Positions 33,949 to 42,928 are shown, counted from the first letter of the stretch. The stretch is DNA of 64,000 nucleotides from Streptomyces violascens (GCF_014649955.1 NZ_BMUA01000023.1:62001-126000); one strand, 5' to 3'. The notes: a model not told the origin generated them from the letters alone. Translations and numbers: made by a program.

Positions 33949-34551
33949 ATGAACGACCGCATGGTGTGGATCGACTGCGAGATGACCGGGCTCTCGCTGA
34001 CGGACGACGCACTCATCGAGGTGGCCGCACTGGTCACCGACTCGGAGCTGAACGTACTCGGCGAAGGGGTGGACATCGTGATCCGTCCCCCGGACGCCGC
34101 GCTGGAGACCATGCCGGAGGTGGTGCGCACCATGCACACCGCCTCCGGGCTCCTCGACGAGCTGGCCGGCGGCACCACGCTGGCCGACGCCGAGGAGCAG
34201 GTCCTCGCGTACGTACGTGAGCACGTCAAGGAGCCGGGCAAGGCGCCGCTGTGCGGAAACTCGGTCGGCACCGACCGCGGGTTCCTGCTGCGGGACATGC
34301 CGAAGCTGGAGTCGCACCTCCACTACCGGATCGTGGACGTCTCCTCCGTGAAGGAGCTCGCCCGCCGCTGGTACCCGCGGGCGTACTTCAACAGCCCGGA
34401 CAAGAACGGGAACCACCGGGCGCTCGCGGACATCCGTGAATCCATCGCGGAGCTCCGCTACTACCGGGAGGCGGTCTTCGTGCCGCAGCCCGGCCCGGAC
34501 TCGGACACCGCGAAGGCCATCGCGGCGAAGTACGTCCTGCCTGCGGAGTAG
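33949..34551 (+). CDS. orn: Oligoribonuclease
   Basis: A 200-residue DEDDh 3'-5' exonuclease starting at ATG 33949. MVWIDCEMTGL holds the first Asp and Glu; GNSVGTDRGFLLRDMPKL the next Asp; HRALADIRESI the His and final Asp. It degrades two- to five-base RNA fragments, including pGpG, the breakdown product of c-di-GMP. Only 10 bases after adpA, so probably cotranscribed. Ends at a strong hairpin. Confidence 0.95.
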   Translation: MNDRMVWIDCEMTGLSLTDDALIEVAALVTDSELNVLGEGVDIVIRPPDAALETMPEVVRTMHTASGLLDELAGGTTLADAEEQVLAYVREHVKEPGKAPLCGNSVGTDRGFLLRDMPKLESHLHYRIVDVSSVKELARRWYPRAYFNSPDKNGNHRALADIRESIAELRYYREAVFVPQPGPDSDTAKAIAAKYVLPAE

Positions 34552-34562
34552 CCCTTCGCAGG

Positions 34563-34612
34563 GGGTCCGGGAGGGGACCTCGAAACATGTGCGCGAGCAC
34601 CCTCCCGGACCC
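34563..34612 (+). terminator. Terminator hairpin after orn
   Basis: GGGTCCGGGAGGG (34563-34575) pairs perfectly with 34600-34612 around a 24-base loop. It isolates adpA-orn from tRNA-His; a -10-like TACACT (34615-34620) follows directly. Confidence 0.75.
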
Positions 34613-34683
34613 TGTACACTTTTTCTCGGCCGGTAGGGAAGCCCCCAGGGACTTCCCAAGACCACAACAGTCCGGTCATGCAT

Positions 34684-34757
34684 GGTGGGTATAGCTCAGC
34701 TGGTAGAGCACCTGGTTGTGGTCCAGGATGTCGCGGGTTCGAGTCCCGTTACTCACC
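34684..34757 (+). tRNA. tRNA-His (GTG anticodon)
   Basis: Acceptor GTGGGTA (34685-34691) pairs with TACTCAC (34750-34756), with the extra 5' G at 34684 opposite discriminator C34757, the histidine identity pair. Anticodon GTG is at 34718-34720 within the stem CCTGG/CCAGG; T-loop GGTTCGAGTCC. CCA is not encoded. Confidence 0.95.
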
Positions 34758-34765
34758 CTGATGGA

Positions 34766-34801
34766 AGAAGGCCCGGGCCGCGCAAGCGGTTCGGGCCTTC
34801 T
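34766..34801 (+). terminator. Terminator hairpin after tRNA-His
   Basis: AGAAGGCCCG (34766-34775) pairs with 34792-34801, with an inner CCGC/GCGG stem. Starts 9 bases after the tRNA. Confidence 0.75.
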
Positions 34802-34863
34802 GCATGTTCCGGCCCCCTTCTCCGGGTTGCGGCCCTTCGACACGTCCGTGTTCGACACCTCTT

Positions 34864-35895
34864 TTACGAGGAGGCCCGTACGACGAGTTCCGTGGGCAGG
34901 ACCAGGCTCGGGCGGGCCGGTTCGGTGGCGGTGATCTCGGCGAGGAGCAGCTCGGCCATCGCGCGGCCCATCTCCTCTATCGGCTGGCGCACGCTGGTCA
35001 GCGGCGGGTCCATGTGGCGGGCTATCGCCGAGTCGTCGAAGCCGACCAGGGCTGTGTCGTCGGGGATGCGGCGGCCGTCCTCGCGCAGGACCTGGCGGGC
35101 GCCGGAGGCCATCACGTCGGACGCGGCGAAGACGGCGTCGAGGTGCGGGGCGCGCTCCAGGAGCTCGGCCATCGCGCGGCGGCCGCCCTCCTCGGTGAAG
35201 TCGCCGTGCGCGGTCAGTTCCTCCAGGCCCGCCTCCGCCAGGGCCGCCCGGTAGCCGTCGAGGCGGCGGCGGGCGCCGTACACGTCGAGCGGTCCGGTGA
35301 TCGTCGCTATGGAGCGCCGGCCGCGGGCGACGAGGTGGGCGACGGCGGCGCGGGCGCCCTCGTAGTTGTCGGAGTCGACCGAGGCGAGCGGCTCGTCCTC
35401 GCGGCGGCGGCCGCTGATGACGACGGGGATGCCGAGCTGTTCGAGCAGCTCGGGCAGCGGGTCGTCGGCGTGCACGGAGACGAGCAGGACACCGTCGACG
35501 CGGTGCGAGGCGAGGTACTGGGCGAGCCGGCGCCGCTCGCGGTCGCCGCCGACCAGGGTGAGCAGGAGCTGCATCTCGGTGTCGGCAAGCGCCGCGCCCA
35601 CCCCGCGCACGATGTCGGAGAAGTACGGCTCGGCGAAGAAGCGGGCCTCGGGCTCGGGGACGACCAGGGCTATGGCGTCGGTACGGTTGGCGGCAAGGGC
35701 GCGGGCGGCCCGGTTGGGTACGTAGCCGAGTTCGGCGACGGCGGCTTCGACGGCGGCCCGGGTCTCGTCGCTGACCCGGGGCGAGCCGTTGATGACCCGG
35801 GACACGGTGCCGCGGCCGACTCCGGCCCTGGCCGCCACTTCTTCGAGCGTGGGCCGTCCGGCGCCGCGCCCCCTAGCGGTGCGGGCTGCTGTCAC
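34864..35895 (-). CDS. cebR: CebR, LacI-family repressor of cellobiose genes
   Basis: A 343-residue repressor. GTG 35895 is chosen for GGGGAGG 6-7 bases upstream; longer in-frame extensions lack a site. The LacI helix-turn-helix is TLEEVAARAGVGRGTVSRVINGSPRVSDETR (about 15-45 of the protein), followed by a periplasmic-binding-type sugar domain with VGFDDSAIARHMDPPLTSVRQP near the end. It is divergent from cebEFG-bglC with the CebR operator between them; cellobiose or cellotriose is the known inducer. It also controls cello-oligosaccharide use and, in some species, virulence. Confidence 0.92.
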   Translation of the reverse strand: MTAARTARGRGAGRPTLEEVAARAGVGRGTVSRVINGSPRVSDETRAAVEAAVAELGYVPNRAARALAANRTDAIALVVPEPEARFFAEPYFSDIVRGVGAALADTEMQLLLTLVGGDRERRRLAQYLASHRVDGVLLVSVHADDPLPELLEQLGIPVVISGRRREDEPLASVDSDNYEGARAAVAHLVARGRRSIATITGPLDVYGARRRLDGYRAALAEAGLEELTAHGDFTEEGGRRAMAELLERAPHLDAVFAASDVMASGARQVLREDGRRIPDDTALVGFDDSAIARHMDPPLTSVRQPIEEMGRAMAELLLAEITATEPARPSLVLPTELVVRASS

Positions 35896-35981
35896 GTCTG
35901 CCTCCCCAACTCGCGCAACTCCGGTGAAAGTAACAGCCCCGGCCGGGCGGGGAACGTCATCCTCTGCCATTGCGCGGTCCC

Positions 35982-36010
35982 TTGACAGTCCACCAGGGAG
36001 CCGCAACCCT
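35982..36010 (+). promoter_or_regulatory. Candidate cebE promoter
   Basis: TTGACA (35982-35987) followed after 17 bases by a weak AACCCT. The operator at 36026-36039 would then lie just past the transcription start, where a bound repressor blocks initiation or escape. Confidence 0.4.
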
Positions 36011-36025
36011 TCAACACATCACGGC

Positions 36026-36039
36026 TGGGAGCGCTCCCA
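36026..36039. promoter_or_regulatory. CebR operator
   Basis: TGGGAGCGCTCCCA, the exact 14-bp palindrome known for CebR, lies between cebR and cebE. I found no second perfect copy in the 199-base gap before bglC. Confidence 0.93.
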
Positions 36040-36128
36040 CACTAGTAGGTCCCTACACCTTTCGCATCCCTTCCGCCCGCGCCGACGCGCCTCAACCGGC
36101 TTGGCCCGGACGACAGTTGGAGGAAGCC

Positions 36129-37466
36129 ATGCGCACGCGTACACGTATGTCCAGGCGGCTCGCGGCCCTCGCGGCAGTGGCCGCGCTCGGCACCGGGCTG
36201 CTCGCCGGCTGCGCCGACGACGGCGCGTCCCCGGCGGCCGAAGGCTCGACGGCGGGAGGCGGCGGGGGCGGCGCGAAGACGACGCTCACCGTCGGCGTCT
36301 TCGGCGCGTTCGGCCTGAAGGAGGCCGGGCTCTACGACGCGTACATGAAGCTCCACCCGGACATCGAGATCAAACAGACCTCGATCGAGCGGAACGAGAA
36401 CTACTACCCGCAGCTCCTGACCCACCTCGGCTCGGGCAGCGGGCTCGCCGACATCCAGGCCGTCGAGGTCAGCAACATCGCCGAGGTCACCGCGACCCAG
36501 AGCGGCAAGCTGGAGGACCTGTCCAAGGCGCCCGGCGTGAACAAGGACGACTTCCTGCCGTGGAAGTGGGCCGAGGGCACCGCCAAGGACAGCAAGACCG
36601 TGGGTCTGGGCACGGACACCGGGCCGACCGGCATCTGCTACCGCAAGGACCTGTTCGCCAAGGCCGGTCTGCCCACCGACCGGGACGCCGTGGGCAAGCT
36701 GTGGGCGGGCGACTGGAACAAGTACCTGGAGGTGGGGCGGCAGTACAAGGCGAAGGTGCCCTCCGGCTCCGCGTTCGTGGACTCCGCCTCCGGCGTGCTG
36801 AACTCGATCACCGGGTCCAGTGCCACCCGCTACTACGACGCCGCCGGCAAGGTCGTCTACAAGGACAACCCGGCGGTGAAGCAGGCCTGGGACACCGCGA
36901 GCGCGTTCGCGACCGGCGGGCTCACCGCCAAGCTCCAGCAGTTCCAGCCGACCTGGGACCAGGGCTTCGCCAACGCCTCCTTCGCCACCGTGTCCTGCCC
37001 GGCGTGGATGCTCGGCTACATCCAGGACAAGGCGGGTGCCGCCGGCAAGGACCAGTGGGACGTGGCCGCGGCCCCCAAGCCGTCCAACTGGGGCGGCTCC
37101 TTCCTCACCGTGCCTTCGGCCGGCAAGCACACGGCAGAGGCCGCCAAGCTCGCCGCCTGGCTGACCGCGCCCGCCCAGCAGGCCGTCCTGTTCGCCAAGC
37201 GCGGCAGCTTCCCGAGCGCCAAGGCCGCCTACGGGCTGCCCGCGGTGGCGGACGCCAAGCACGCCTACTTCGGCAACGCGCCCATCGGCCAGATCTTCGC
37301 GCGGGCCGCCGAGGGCACCCCGGTGCAGACCCTCGGCCCGAAGGACCAGATCATCCAGCAGAACCTGTCCGACATCGGCATGCTCCAGGTCGAGCAGAAG
37401 GGCAAGTCGCCGCAGCAGGGCTGGGACGCCGCGGTGAAGGCGATCGACAACGCGCTGGACCAGTGA
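36129..37466 (+). CDS. cebE: Cellobiose/cellotriose-binding lipoprotein
   Basis: A 445-residue ABC solute-binding protein starting at ATG 36129 behind GGAGGAA. The signal peptide ends with lipobox LLAGC (Cys about 27), followed by a Gly/Ala linker. The mature part is a family 1 sugar-binding fold (TVGVFGAFGLKEAGLYDAY; IQAVEVSNIAEV; PSAGKHTAEAAKLAAWLT). It delivers cello-oligosaccharides to CebFG. In Streptomyces the ATPase is the shared MsiK encoded elsewhere, which fits the absence of an ATPase gene here. Confidence 0.92.
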   Translation: MRTRTRMSRRLAALAAVAALGTGLLAGCADDGASPAAEGSTAGGGGGGAKTTLTVGVFGAFGLKEAGLYDAYMKLHPDIEIKQTSIERNENYYPQLLTHLGSGSGLADIQAVEVSNIAEVTATQSGKLEDLSKAPGVNKDDFLPWKWAEGTAKDSKTVGLGTDTGPTGICYRKDLFAKAGLPTDRDAVGKLWAGDWNKYLEVGRQYKAKVPSGSAFVDSASGVLNSITGSSATRYYDAAGKVVYKDNPAVKQAWDTASAFATGGLTAKLQQFQPTWDQGFANASFATVSCPAWMLGYIQDKAGAAGKDQWDVAAAPKPSNWGGSFLTVPSAGKHTAEAAKLAAWLTAPAQQAVLFAKRGSFPSAKAAYGLPAVADAKHAYFGNAPIGQIFARAAEGTPVQTLGPKDQIIQQNLSDIGMLQVEQKGKSPQQGWDAAVKAIDNALDQ

Positions 37467-37468
37467 CG

Positions 37469-38464
37469 ATGGCGAGCGACACCACGGCCGCCGTACCCTC
37501 CCCCACTCCCGGGCAGGAGAGCACGGCCCCCGCCCGGGCCCGCGCGGACGAGCGGCGAAGCCGCCGCTACCGGCGCGATGTGCGCTGGAGCCCGTACGCG
37601 TTCACCGCGCCCTTCTTCCTGTTCTTCGCGGCCTTCGGCCTCTTCCCGCTCCTCTATACGGGCTGGGCCTCCCTGCACCAGGTCGAGCTGACCTCGCCGA
37701 ACGACATGACGTGGGTGGGCCTCAGGAACTTCTCGCGGCTGCTCTCGGACGACTTCTTCTGGAACGCGCTGCGGAACACCTTCACCATCGGCGTCCTGTC
37801 CACCGTGCCCCAGCTGCTCATCGCGCTCGGCATCGCGCATCTGCTCAACTACAAGCTGCGCGGCTCGATGTTCTTCCGGGTCGCCGTCCTCACCCCGTAC
37901 GCCACCAGCGTGGCGGCCGCGACGCTGGTGTTCGTGCTGCTCTTCGGGCGCGACTACGGGATGGTCAACTGGGCGCTCGGGCTCGTCGGGTTCGACCACA
38001 TCGACTGGCAGAACGGCGGCTTGAGCTCGCAGCTCGCCGTGTCCACCATCGTCGTCTGGCGCTGGACCGGCTACAACGCGCTGATCTACCTGGCCGCGAT
38101 GCAGGCGGTCTCCGCCGATCTGTACGAGTCCGCCGCGCTCGACGGAGCCTCGCGGTGGCAGCAGTTCCGCCATGTGACGATCCCGTCGCTGCGCCCGACC
38201 ATCCTGTTCACCGCCGTCGTGTCCACGATCGGAGCGACCCAGCTGTTCGGCGAGCCGCTCCTGTTCAACGGCTCCGCGGGTGCCACCGGCGGCTCGGACC
38301 ACCAGTTCCAGACGCTCGGCCTCTACCTGTACGAACAGGGCTGGGTGAATCTGCACCTCGGCCGGGCCTCGGCGATCGCCTGGGCGATGTTCCTGATCCT
38401 GCTCCTCATCGGCGCGGTGAACTGGATCGTCTCCCACAAGTTGCGCAAGGGGATGACGAGTTGA
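37469..38464 (+). CDS. cebF: Cellobiose ABC transporter permease CebF
   Basis: A 331-residue permease with six membrane segments starting at ATG 37469, two bases after the cebE stop; GTG 37463 would overlap it. The basic N-terminal tail (RSRRYRRDVRW) precedes the first helix. The coupling motif for the ATPase is ESAALDGASRWQQFRHVTIPSL near residue 220, the EAA loop of MalF-type permeases. Confidence 0.9.
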   Translation: MASDTTAAVPSPTPGQESTAPARARADERRSRRYRRDVRWSPYAFTAPFFLFFAAFGLFPLLYTGWASLHQVELTSPNDMTWVGLRNFSRLLSDDFFWNALRNTFTIGVLSTVPQLLIALGIAHLLNYKLRGSMFFRVAVLTPYATSVAAATLVFVLLFGRDYGMVNWALGLVGFDHIDWQNGGLSSQLAVSTIVVWRWTGYNALIYLAAMQAVSADLYESAALDGASRWQQFRHVTIPSLRPTILFTAVVSTIGATQLFGEPLLFNGSAGATGGSDHQFQTLGLYLYEQGWVNLHLGRASAIAWAMFLILLLIGAVNWIVSHKLRKGMTS

Positions 38465-39303
38465 GAGCCCAGCGTGCCGGCCGCCAGCTGCACGGCGGCC
38501 GCCTCACCTACGCCGTCCTGATCGTGTTCACCGCCGGATCGCTCTTCCCGCTGATCTGGACGGCGGTGGCCGCGTCCCGCACCAACACCCGGCTCGCGCA
38601 GACACCCCCACCGTTCTGGTTCGGCTCACACCTGTTCAGGAATCTCCAGATCGCGTGGACCGACGCCAACATGGGCGCGGCCCTGCTCAACACGACGATC
38701 GTGGCGGGCTCGATCGCGGCGGGCACGGTGTTCTTCTCCACGCTGTCCGGCTTCGCCTTCGCCAAGCTGCGCTTCCGCTTCAAGAACCTGCTGCTGCTCC
38801 TGGTGATCGGCACGATGATGGTGCCGCCGCAGCTCAGCGTCGTACCGCTGTACATGCTGGTCGCCGAGCTGTCCTGGACCGACCAGCTCCAGGCCGTCAT
38901 TCTGCCCACCCTGGTCAGCGCGTTCGGGGTGTTCTTCATGCGGCAGTACCTGGTGGAGGCGCTGCCCACCGAGCTGATCGAGGCCGCCCGGGTGGACGGG
39001 GCGAGCAGCTGGCGCGTGGTGTGGCACATCGTGTTCCCGGTGGCCCGGCCCGCGATGGCGGTGCTCGGGATGCTGACGTTCGTGATGGCCTGGAACGACT
39101 TCTTCTGGCCGATCATCGCGCTGACCCAGAACGGCAGCCCCACGGTGCAGGTGGCTCTGACGGGCCTCGGCCGCGGCTACATCCCCGACCAGTCGGTCAT
39201 CATGGCCGGCGCCCTGCTCGGGACGCTGCCGCTGCTTGTGGCGTTCGTGGTGTTCGGGCGGCAGATCGTGGGCGGGATCATGCAGGGGGCGGTCAAAGGG
39301 TGA
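38461..39303 (+). CDS. cebG: Cellobiose ABC transporter permease CebG
   Basis: A 280-residue MalG-type permease. No ATG or GTG fits the expected N terminus; TTG 38461 overlaps the cebF stop by four bases (TTGA) and has AAGGGG about 8 bases upstream, so a rare TTG start with translational coupling is inferred. Six membrane segments; EAA loop IEAARVDGASSWRVVWHIVFP near residue 180. Works with CebE and CebF. Confidence 0.88.
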   Translation: MRAQRAGRQLHGGRLTYAVLIVFTAGSLFPLIWTAVAASRTNTRLAQTPPPFWFGSHLFRNLQIAWTDANMGAALLNTTIVAGSIAAGTVFFSTLSGFAFAKLRFRFKNLLLLLVIGTMMVPPQLSVVPLYMLVAELSWTDQLQAVILPTLVSAFGVFFMRQYLVEALPTELIEAARVDGASSWRVVWHIVFPVARPAMAVLGMLTFVMAWNDFFWPIIALTQNGSPTVQVALTGLGRGYIPDQSVIMAGALLGTLPLLVAFVVFGRQIVGGIMQGAVKG

Positions 39304-39502
39304 GGGGCGCTCCGGGCTGTTCTTCATCTGCGGCCCGGTGGGGGGCTGGTCGTGCCCACCCGGCGGAGCCGCACATCGTCACAGCCCCGCGCCCCTTGCC
39401 GGGTTCGTGCCGCGCAGGGTGTGTACTGCAGCGCGCTCCACCGAAGCCGGCGAGCCTCAGCCAGCCCAATTCCCTTCCGGCGTACATACATTGGGGGCGT
39501 TC

Positions 39503-40906
39503 ATGTCTGACCGATTCCCGCCCGATTTCCTCTGGGGTGCCGCCACCTCCGCCTATCAGATCGAGGGGGCGGTAAGAGAGGCTGGGCGCACTCCGTCCAT
39601 CTGGGACACCTTCAGTCACACCCCGGGCCGGACCGCCGGCGGCGACACGGGTGATGTCGCGGTCGACCACTACCACCGCATGCGCGAGGACGTCGCGCTC
39701 ATGGCGGAGCTCGGCCTCACCTCGTACCGCTTCTCCGTCTCCTGGTCGCGGGTGCAGCCCACCGGCCGCGGGCCCGCAGTCCAGCTCGGCCTCGACTTCT
39801 ACCGGCGCCTGGTCGACGAGCTGCTCGACCGGGGCATCGCGCCCGCGCTCACCCTCTACCACTGGGACCTGCCGCAGGAGCTCGAAGACGCGGGCGGCTG
39901 GCCGGCCCGGGACACCGCCCACCGGTTCGCCGAGTACGCGGCGCTCGTCGGGTCCGCGCTCGGCGACCGGGTCGAGCGGTGGATCACCCTCAACGAGCCC
40001 TGGTGCAGCGCGTTTCTGGGGTACGGATCGGGGGTGCACGCGCCCGGGAGGACCGATCCGGCGGCCTCGTTGCGGGCGGCTCATCACCTCAACCTGGCGC
40101 ACGGGGACGCCACTTCGGCTCTGCGGGCCGCGATGCCCGCGCGCAACCAGATCGCGGTGAGCCTCAACTCGGCCGTGGTCAGGCCCTGTTCACAGGATCC
40201 GGCGGACCTGGAGGCGGTCCGCCGGATCGACGACCTGGCCAACGGCGTCTTCCACGGGCCGATGCTGCACGGCGCGTACCCGGAGCACCTGTTCGCGGAC
40301 ACGGCCTCCGTGACCGACTGGGACTTCGTGCACGACGGCGACCTGCGCGCGATCCACCAGCCGCTCGACGCGCTCGGGCTCAACTACTACACCACGTCCC
40401 TGGTGTCGGCCGCCGACCCCGGATCGGATGCCGCCCGCGCCGACGGCCACGGCGCGAGCGCCCACTCGCCGTGGCCGGGCGCCGCCTCGGTCACCTTCCA
40501 CCAGCCGCCCGGCGAGCGCACCGCGATGGGCTGGGCCATCGACCCGTCGGGCCTGTACGACCTGCTGCTCCGCTACACGAAGGAGGCCCCCGGGCTGCCG
40601 CTCCTGGTCACCGAGAACGGCGCGGCCTGCGACGACAGGCCCGGCCCCGACGGGTCGGTGCACGACCCGGACCGCATCCGCTATCTGCGCGACCACCTCG
40701 CGGTCGTGCGCCGCGCGATGGAGGCGGGCGCGGACGTACGCGGCTACTACCTCTGGTCGCTGATGGACAACTTCGAATGGTCGTACGGGTACGGCAAGCG
40801 GTTCGGCGCGGTGTACGTGGACTACGGGACGCTGGCCCGCACCCCGAAGTCGAGCGCCCACTGGTACGCGGAGCTGGCCCGGACGGGCGAACTGCCGGAG
40901 GCGTGA
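39503..40906 (+). CDS. bglC: GH1 beta-glucosidase BglC
   Basis: A 467-residue cytoplasmic enzyme with no signal peptide, starting at ATG 39503 with GGGGG upstream. GH1 signature FLWGAATSAYQIEGA at the N terminus, acid/base Glu in TLNEPW (about 168), nucleophile Glu in LVTENGA (about 370). It hydrolyses imported cellobiose to glucose. The 199-base gap after cebG contains a GC-rich repeat (about 39344-39405) and no perfect CebR box, so expression may come by read-through or its own promoter. Confidence 0.93.
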   Translation: MSDRFPPDFLWGAATSAYQIEGAVREAGRTPSIWDTFSHTPGRTAGGDTGDVAVDHYHRMREDVALMAELGLTSYRFSVSWSRVQPTGRGPAVQLGLDFYRRLVDELLDRGIAPALTLYHWDLPQELEDAGGWPARDTAHRFAEYAALVGSALGDRVERWITLNEPWCSAFLGYGSGVHAPGRTDPAASLRAAHHLNLAHGDATSALRAAMPARNQIAVSLNSAVVRPCSQDPADLEAVRRIDDLANGVFHGPMLHGAYPEHLFADTASVTDWDFVHDGDLRAIHQPLDALGLNYYTTSLVSAADPGSDAARADGHGASAHSPWPGAASVTFHQPPGERTAMGWAIDPSGLYDLLLRYTKEAPGLPLLVTENGAACDDRPGPDGSVHDPDRIRYLRDHLAVVRRAMEAGADVRGYYLWSLMDNFEWSYGYGKRFGAVYVDYGTLARTPKSSAHWYAELARTGELPEA

Positions 40907-41133
40907 CGCGGCGGCGGGCACCTCCTCCACCGGGCTTGTGACCTCCCGCTGAACCAACGTGCGGGAATGGAACGGGAGTTGAGCTATCGTGTGGGCCCGC
41001 AATCCACCGGCAGGGCCGAGCCAGCGAGCGGGGCCCGCGCATTGGGAACCTCGGGGGTCTCCATGGATCCGTATCCGGAAACGGTCGCGCTTACCGGCCC
41101 ATGGGTGACCGGCACATCGCTGAGCGGTGAGCG

Positions 41134-41775
41134 GTGAGCGAGAGGGAAGAATCCGGCGGCGGGGATCGGCGGCATGCCGAGACATGGGGCACCGCTTCGG
41201 ACAACGCGCGGGTGTACCAGGCGCGCGGGAACCAGCACATCTCACAACTGCACTTCCATGTCGGCGGCGATGAGGCGCCCCGGGGAGTTCTGGCGCTCGG
41301 CGTGGCCGCCAAGGACGCGTACGAGCGCGTCGGCAAGCTGGTCGATGCCCTGAGGGCATCGGAGGCCCGCTGGCGCGCACGCTGCGTCGAGCTTGCGGAC
41401 GAGGTCCAACAGGCAAGGGTCGAGGGGCGCACGGAGGCCTTGGCCGAGGTTCAGGACCAGCTGCGGGCCTCCGAAAGGGGGCTCATGAAAGCCCAGCGGA
41501 TGATGAAAGAGGCTCAGGCGGAGCGAAAGAAGGCCTGCTCGTTCTGGATCGCGGGAGTGGTCGCCTATGCCGTCACCCTGTACGTCGCGGGTTTTGTCTC
41601 CGTCGACGTGCTGAACAGGAATTCCGAGGACGCCGTCGACGGCGGCGGCGTCCTCGTGCTGTCCATCGTTTTGTCGATCGCGGCATTCGTGGCGTCCTTC
41701 TGGACGCCCCTCACCCTGCCCGGTCCGGCAGGGGAATGGGGGCGCGGGCTCGCGGGCGCGGTGGGTCTGGGCTGA
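41134..41775 (+). CDS. Coiled-coil membrane protein of unknown function
   Basis: A 213-residue protein starting at GTG 41134. Residues about 25-42 (NARVYQARGNQHISQLHFHV) are a short beta-like motif I associate with the start of several uncharacterised Streptomyces sensor/effector proteins. Then comes a long charged coiled coil (about 60-130: VAAKDAYERVGKLVDALRAS and QMRMMKEAQ-like repeats) and two C-terminal membrane helices (about 135-155 and 170-190). No enzyme domain. It would place a coiled coil in the cytoplasm on a membrane anchor. Single gene with a 227-base upstream region. Confidence 0.55.
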   Translation: MSEREESGGGDRRHAETWGTASDNARVYQARGNQHISQLHFHVGGDEAPRGVLALGVAAKDAYERVGKLVDALRASEARWRARCVELADEVQQARVEGRTEALAEVQDQLRASERGLMKAQRMMKEAQAERKKACSFWIAGVVAYAVTLYVAGFVSVDVLNRNSEDAVDGGGVLVLSIVLSIAAFVASFWTPLTLPGPAGEWGRGLAGAVGLG

Positions 41776-41826
41776 CGGGCCGGGCCGCACGAGGCCTTCC
41801 ACGCCCGCCGGCGTCCCGCGCGGGAC

Positions 41827-41857
41827 TTGAACCTCACGTGGCGTGAGGATGCACAGT
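41827..41857 (+). promoter_or_regulatory. MerR-type promoter with 19-bp spacer and dyad operator
   Basis: TTGAAC (41827-41832) and CACAGT (41852-41857) are separated by 19 bases. The spacer region holds the perfect inverted repeat CCTCACG-TGG-CGTGAGG (41832-41848). This is the classic over-long promoter twisted into shape by MerR activators. Transcription would start at about 41864, the ATG itself. Confidence 0.85.
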
Positions 41858-41863
41858 GGGCGC

Positions 41864-42628
41864 ATGAGCGAATCCACCTGGAAGGTGGGCCCCCTGGCCG
41901 AGGCCAGCGGGCTCACCGTCCGCACGCTGCACCACTGGGACACCATCGGCCTGCTCTCCCCGTCGCGTCGCACTTCCGGCGGCCACCGGGAGTACACCGA
42001 GGACGACATCGCCCGGCTCTACCAGGTGCTCGCCCTGCGCGGCCTGGGTCTGGGCCTCGACACGATCGCCGTGTGCCTGGACTCCGGGGTCGATCCGATG
42101 CGGGTCCTGCGCGACCACCGCGAGAGCGTCGAGGCGCACCTGGCGGCGCTGACCGGCCTGCGGGACCGGCTCGTGCACATCGAGCAGGAGGTGGCGGACG
42201 GCCGGGCCCCGACGACCTCCGCGGTCCTCGACGCGCTGCGCGCCACCGGCGCCGCGAGCCCCGCCGCCGAACAGGCGGTACGCCGCCACCTCGACGACGA
42301 CCAGCTGCGCGCCCTGGGCACTCACACCGCCGCCCTCGGCCCGGCCGCGCACTATCTGCTGGAAGTCGAGTGGCCCCAACTGTACCGGCGGGCCGAGGAG
42401 TTCAGGGCCTCCGGCACCCCGCCGACCGATCCGCGCGTACGCAAACTGGCGGCCCGGATGGACGAGCTGGGAGCGCTGTTCAGCGGCGGCGACCGGACGA
42501 TTTCGACGGGCGTACGGACCGCGTGGCGCGAGGACCCGGGAGCGCTGTCGGGGGACGCGTCGGTGCAGCCGGGCCAGTGGGACAGCCTGACGGACTACTT
42601 GGACGCGGCCCGAGGGGAGTCGAAGTGA
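41864..42628 (+). CDS. MerR-family activator (TipA-like)
   Basis: A 254-residue regulator starting at ATG 41864. The winged helix is KVGPLAEASGLTVRTLHHWDTIGLLSPSRRTSGGHREY (residues 6-45), followed by a dimerisation helix. The large C-terminal part (about 110-250) is a TipAS/multidrug-type effector domain without a metal-binding Cys pair. It has no ribosome-binding site and its promoter fixes the transcript start at or next to the ATG, so it is probably leaderless and self-activating. The next gene overlaps it (TGATG). Confidence 0.85.
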   Translation: MSESTWKVGPLAEASGLTVRTLHHWDTIGLLSPSRRTSGGHREYTEDDIARLYQVLALRGLGLGLDTIAVCLDSGVDPMRVLRDHRESVEAHLAALTGLRDRLVHIEQEVADGRAPTTSAVLDALRATGAASPAAEQAVRRHLDDDQLRALGTHTAALGPAAHYLLEVEWPQLYRRAEEFRASGTPPTDPRVRKLAARMDELGALFSGGDRTISTGVRTAWREDPGALSGDASVQPGQWDSLTDYLDAARGESK

Positions 42629-42828
42629 TGGGAGGGAGCGAAGCAATGAAGGGGAAGTACGGGATGAACAAGTACTCGCTGTTGCCGTTCGTACTGATCA
42701 CCGTGCCGCTGGTGTGCATCCTTGCCGGGTTCGGGGTGATCGGGTGGGGTGTGGTGCCGGCGGCGGTGATCGCGGTGGGGGTGCTCGCGCTGGTGACGAG
42801 GGCGGCCGGAAGGTCCACCACGCACTGA
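42628..42828 (+). CDS. Small two-helix membrane protein coupled to the MerR gene
   Basis: A 66-residue protein from ATG 42628, overlapping the MerR stop by one base, with GAGGGGAG 8 bases upstream; ATG 42646 (MKGKYGMNKYS) with GGAGGG is an alternative. Two hydrophobic helices (LLPFVLITVPLVCILAGFGV and VVPAAVIAVGVLALV) with a short basic C terminus. As the likely target of the MerR regulator it may be a small transport or stress protein, but nothing shows its activity. Confidence 0.6.
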   Translation: MGGSEAMKGKYGMNKYSLLPFVLITVPLVCILAGFGVIGWGVVPAAVIAVGVLALVTRAAGRSTTH

Positions 42829-42928
42829 ACGCGCCCCGGCCGACGTGGGGGAAGGTGCGATCCGGCCGGGACGCTGGTCAGTGGGCCTGCTGGTGGGTGG
42901 CTACGTGGCCGCGACTACTTGTAGGCGG

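Noticed and set aside
39304..39502. Second CebR operator before bglC
   Set aside because: No copy of the 14-bp palindrome or a close variant; the gap is mostly GC-rich repeat.
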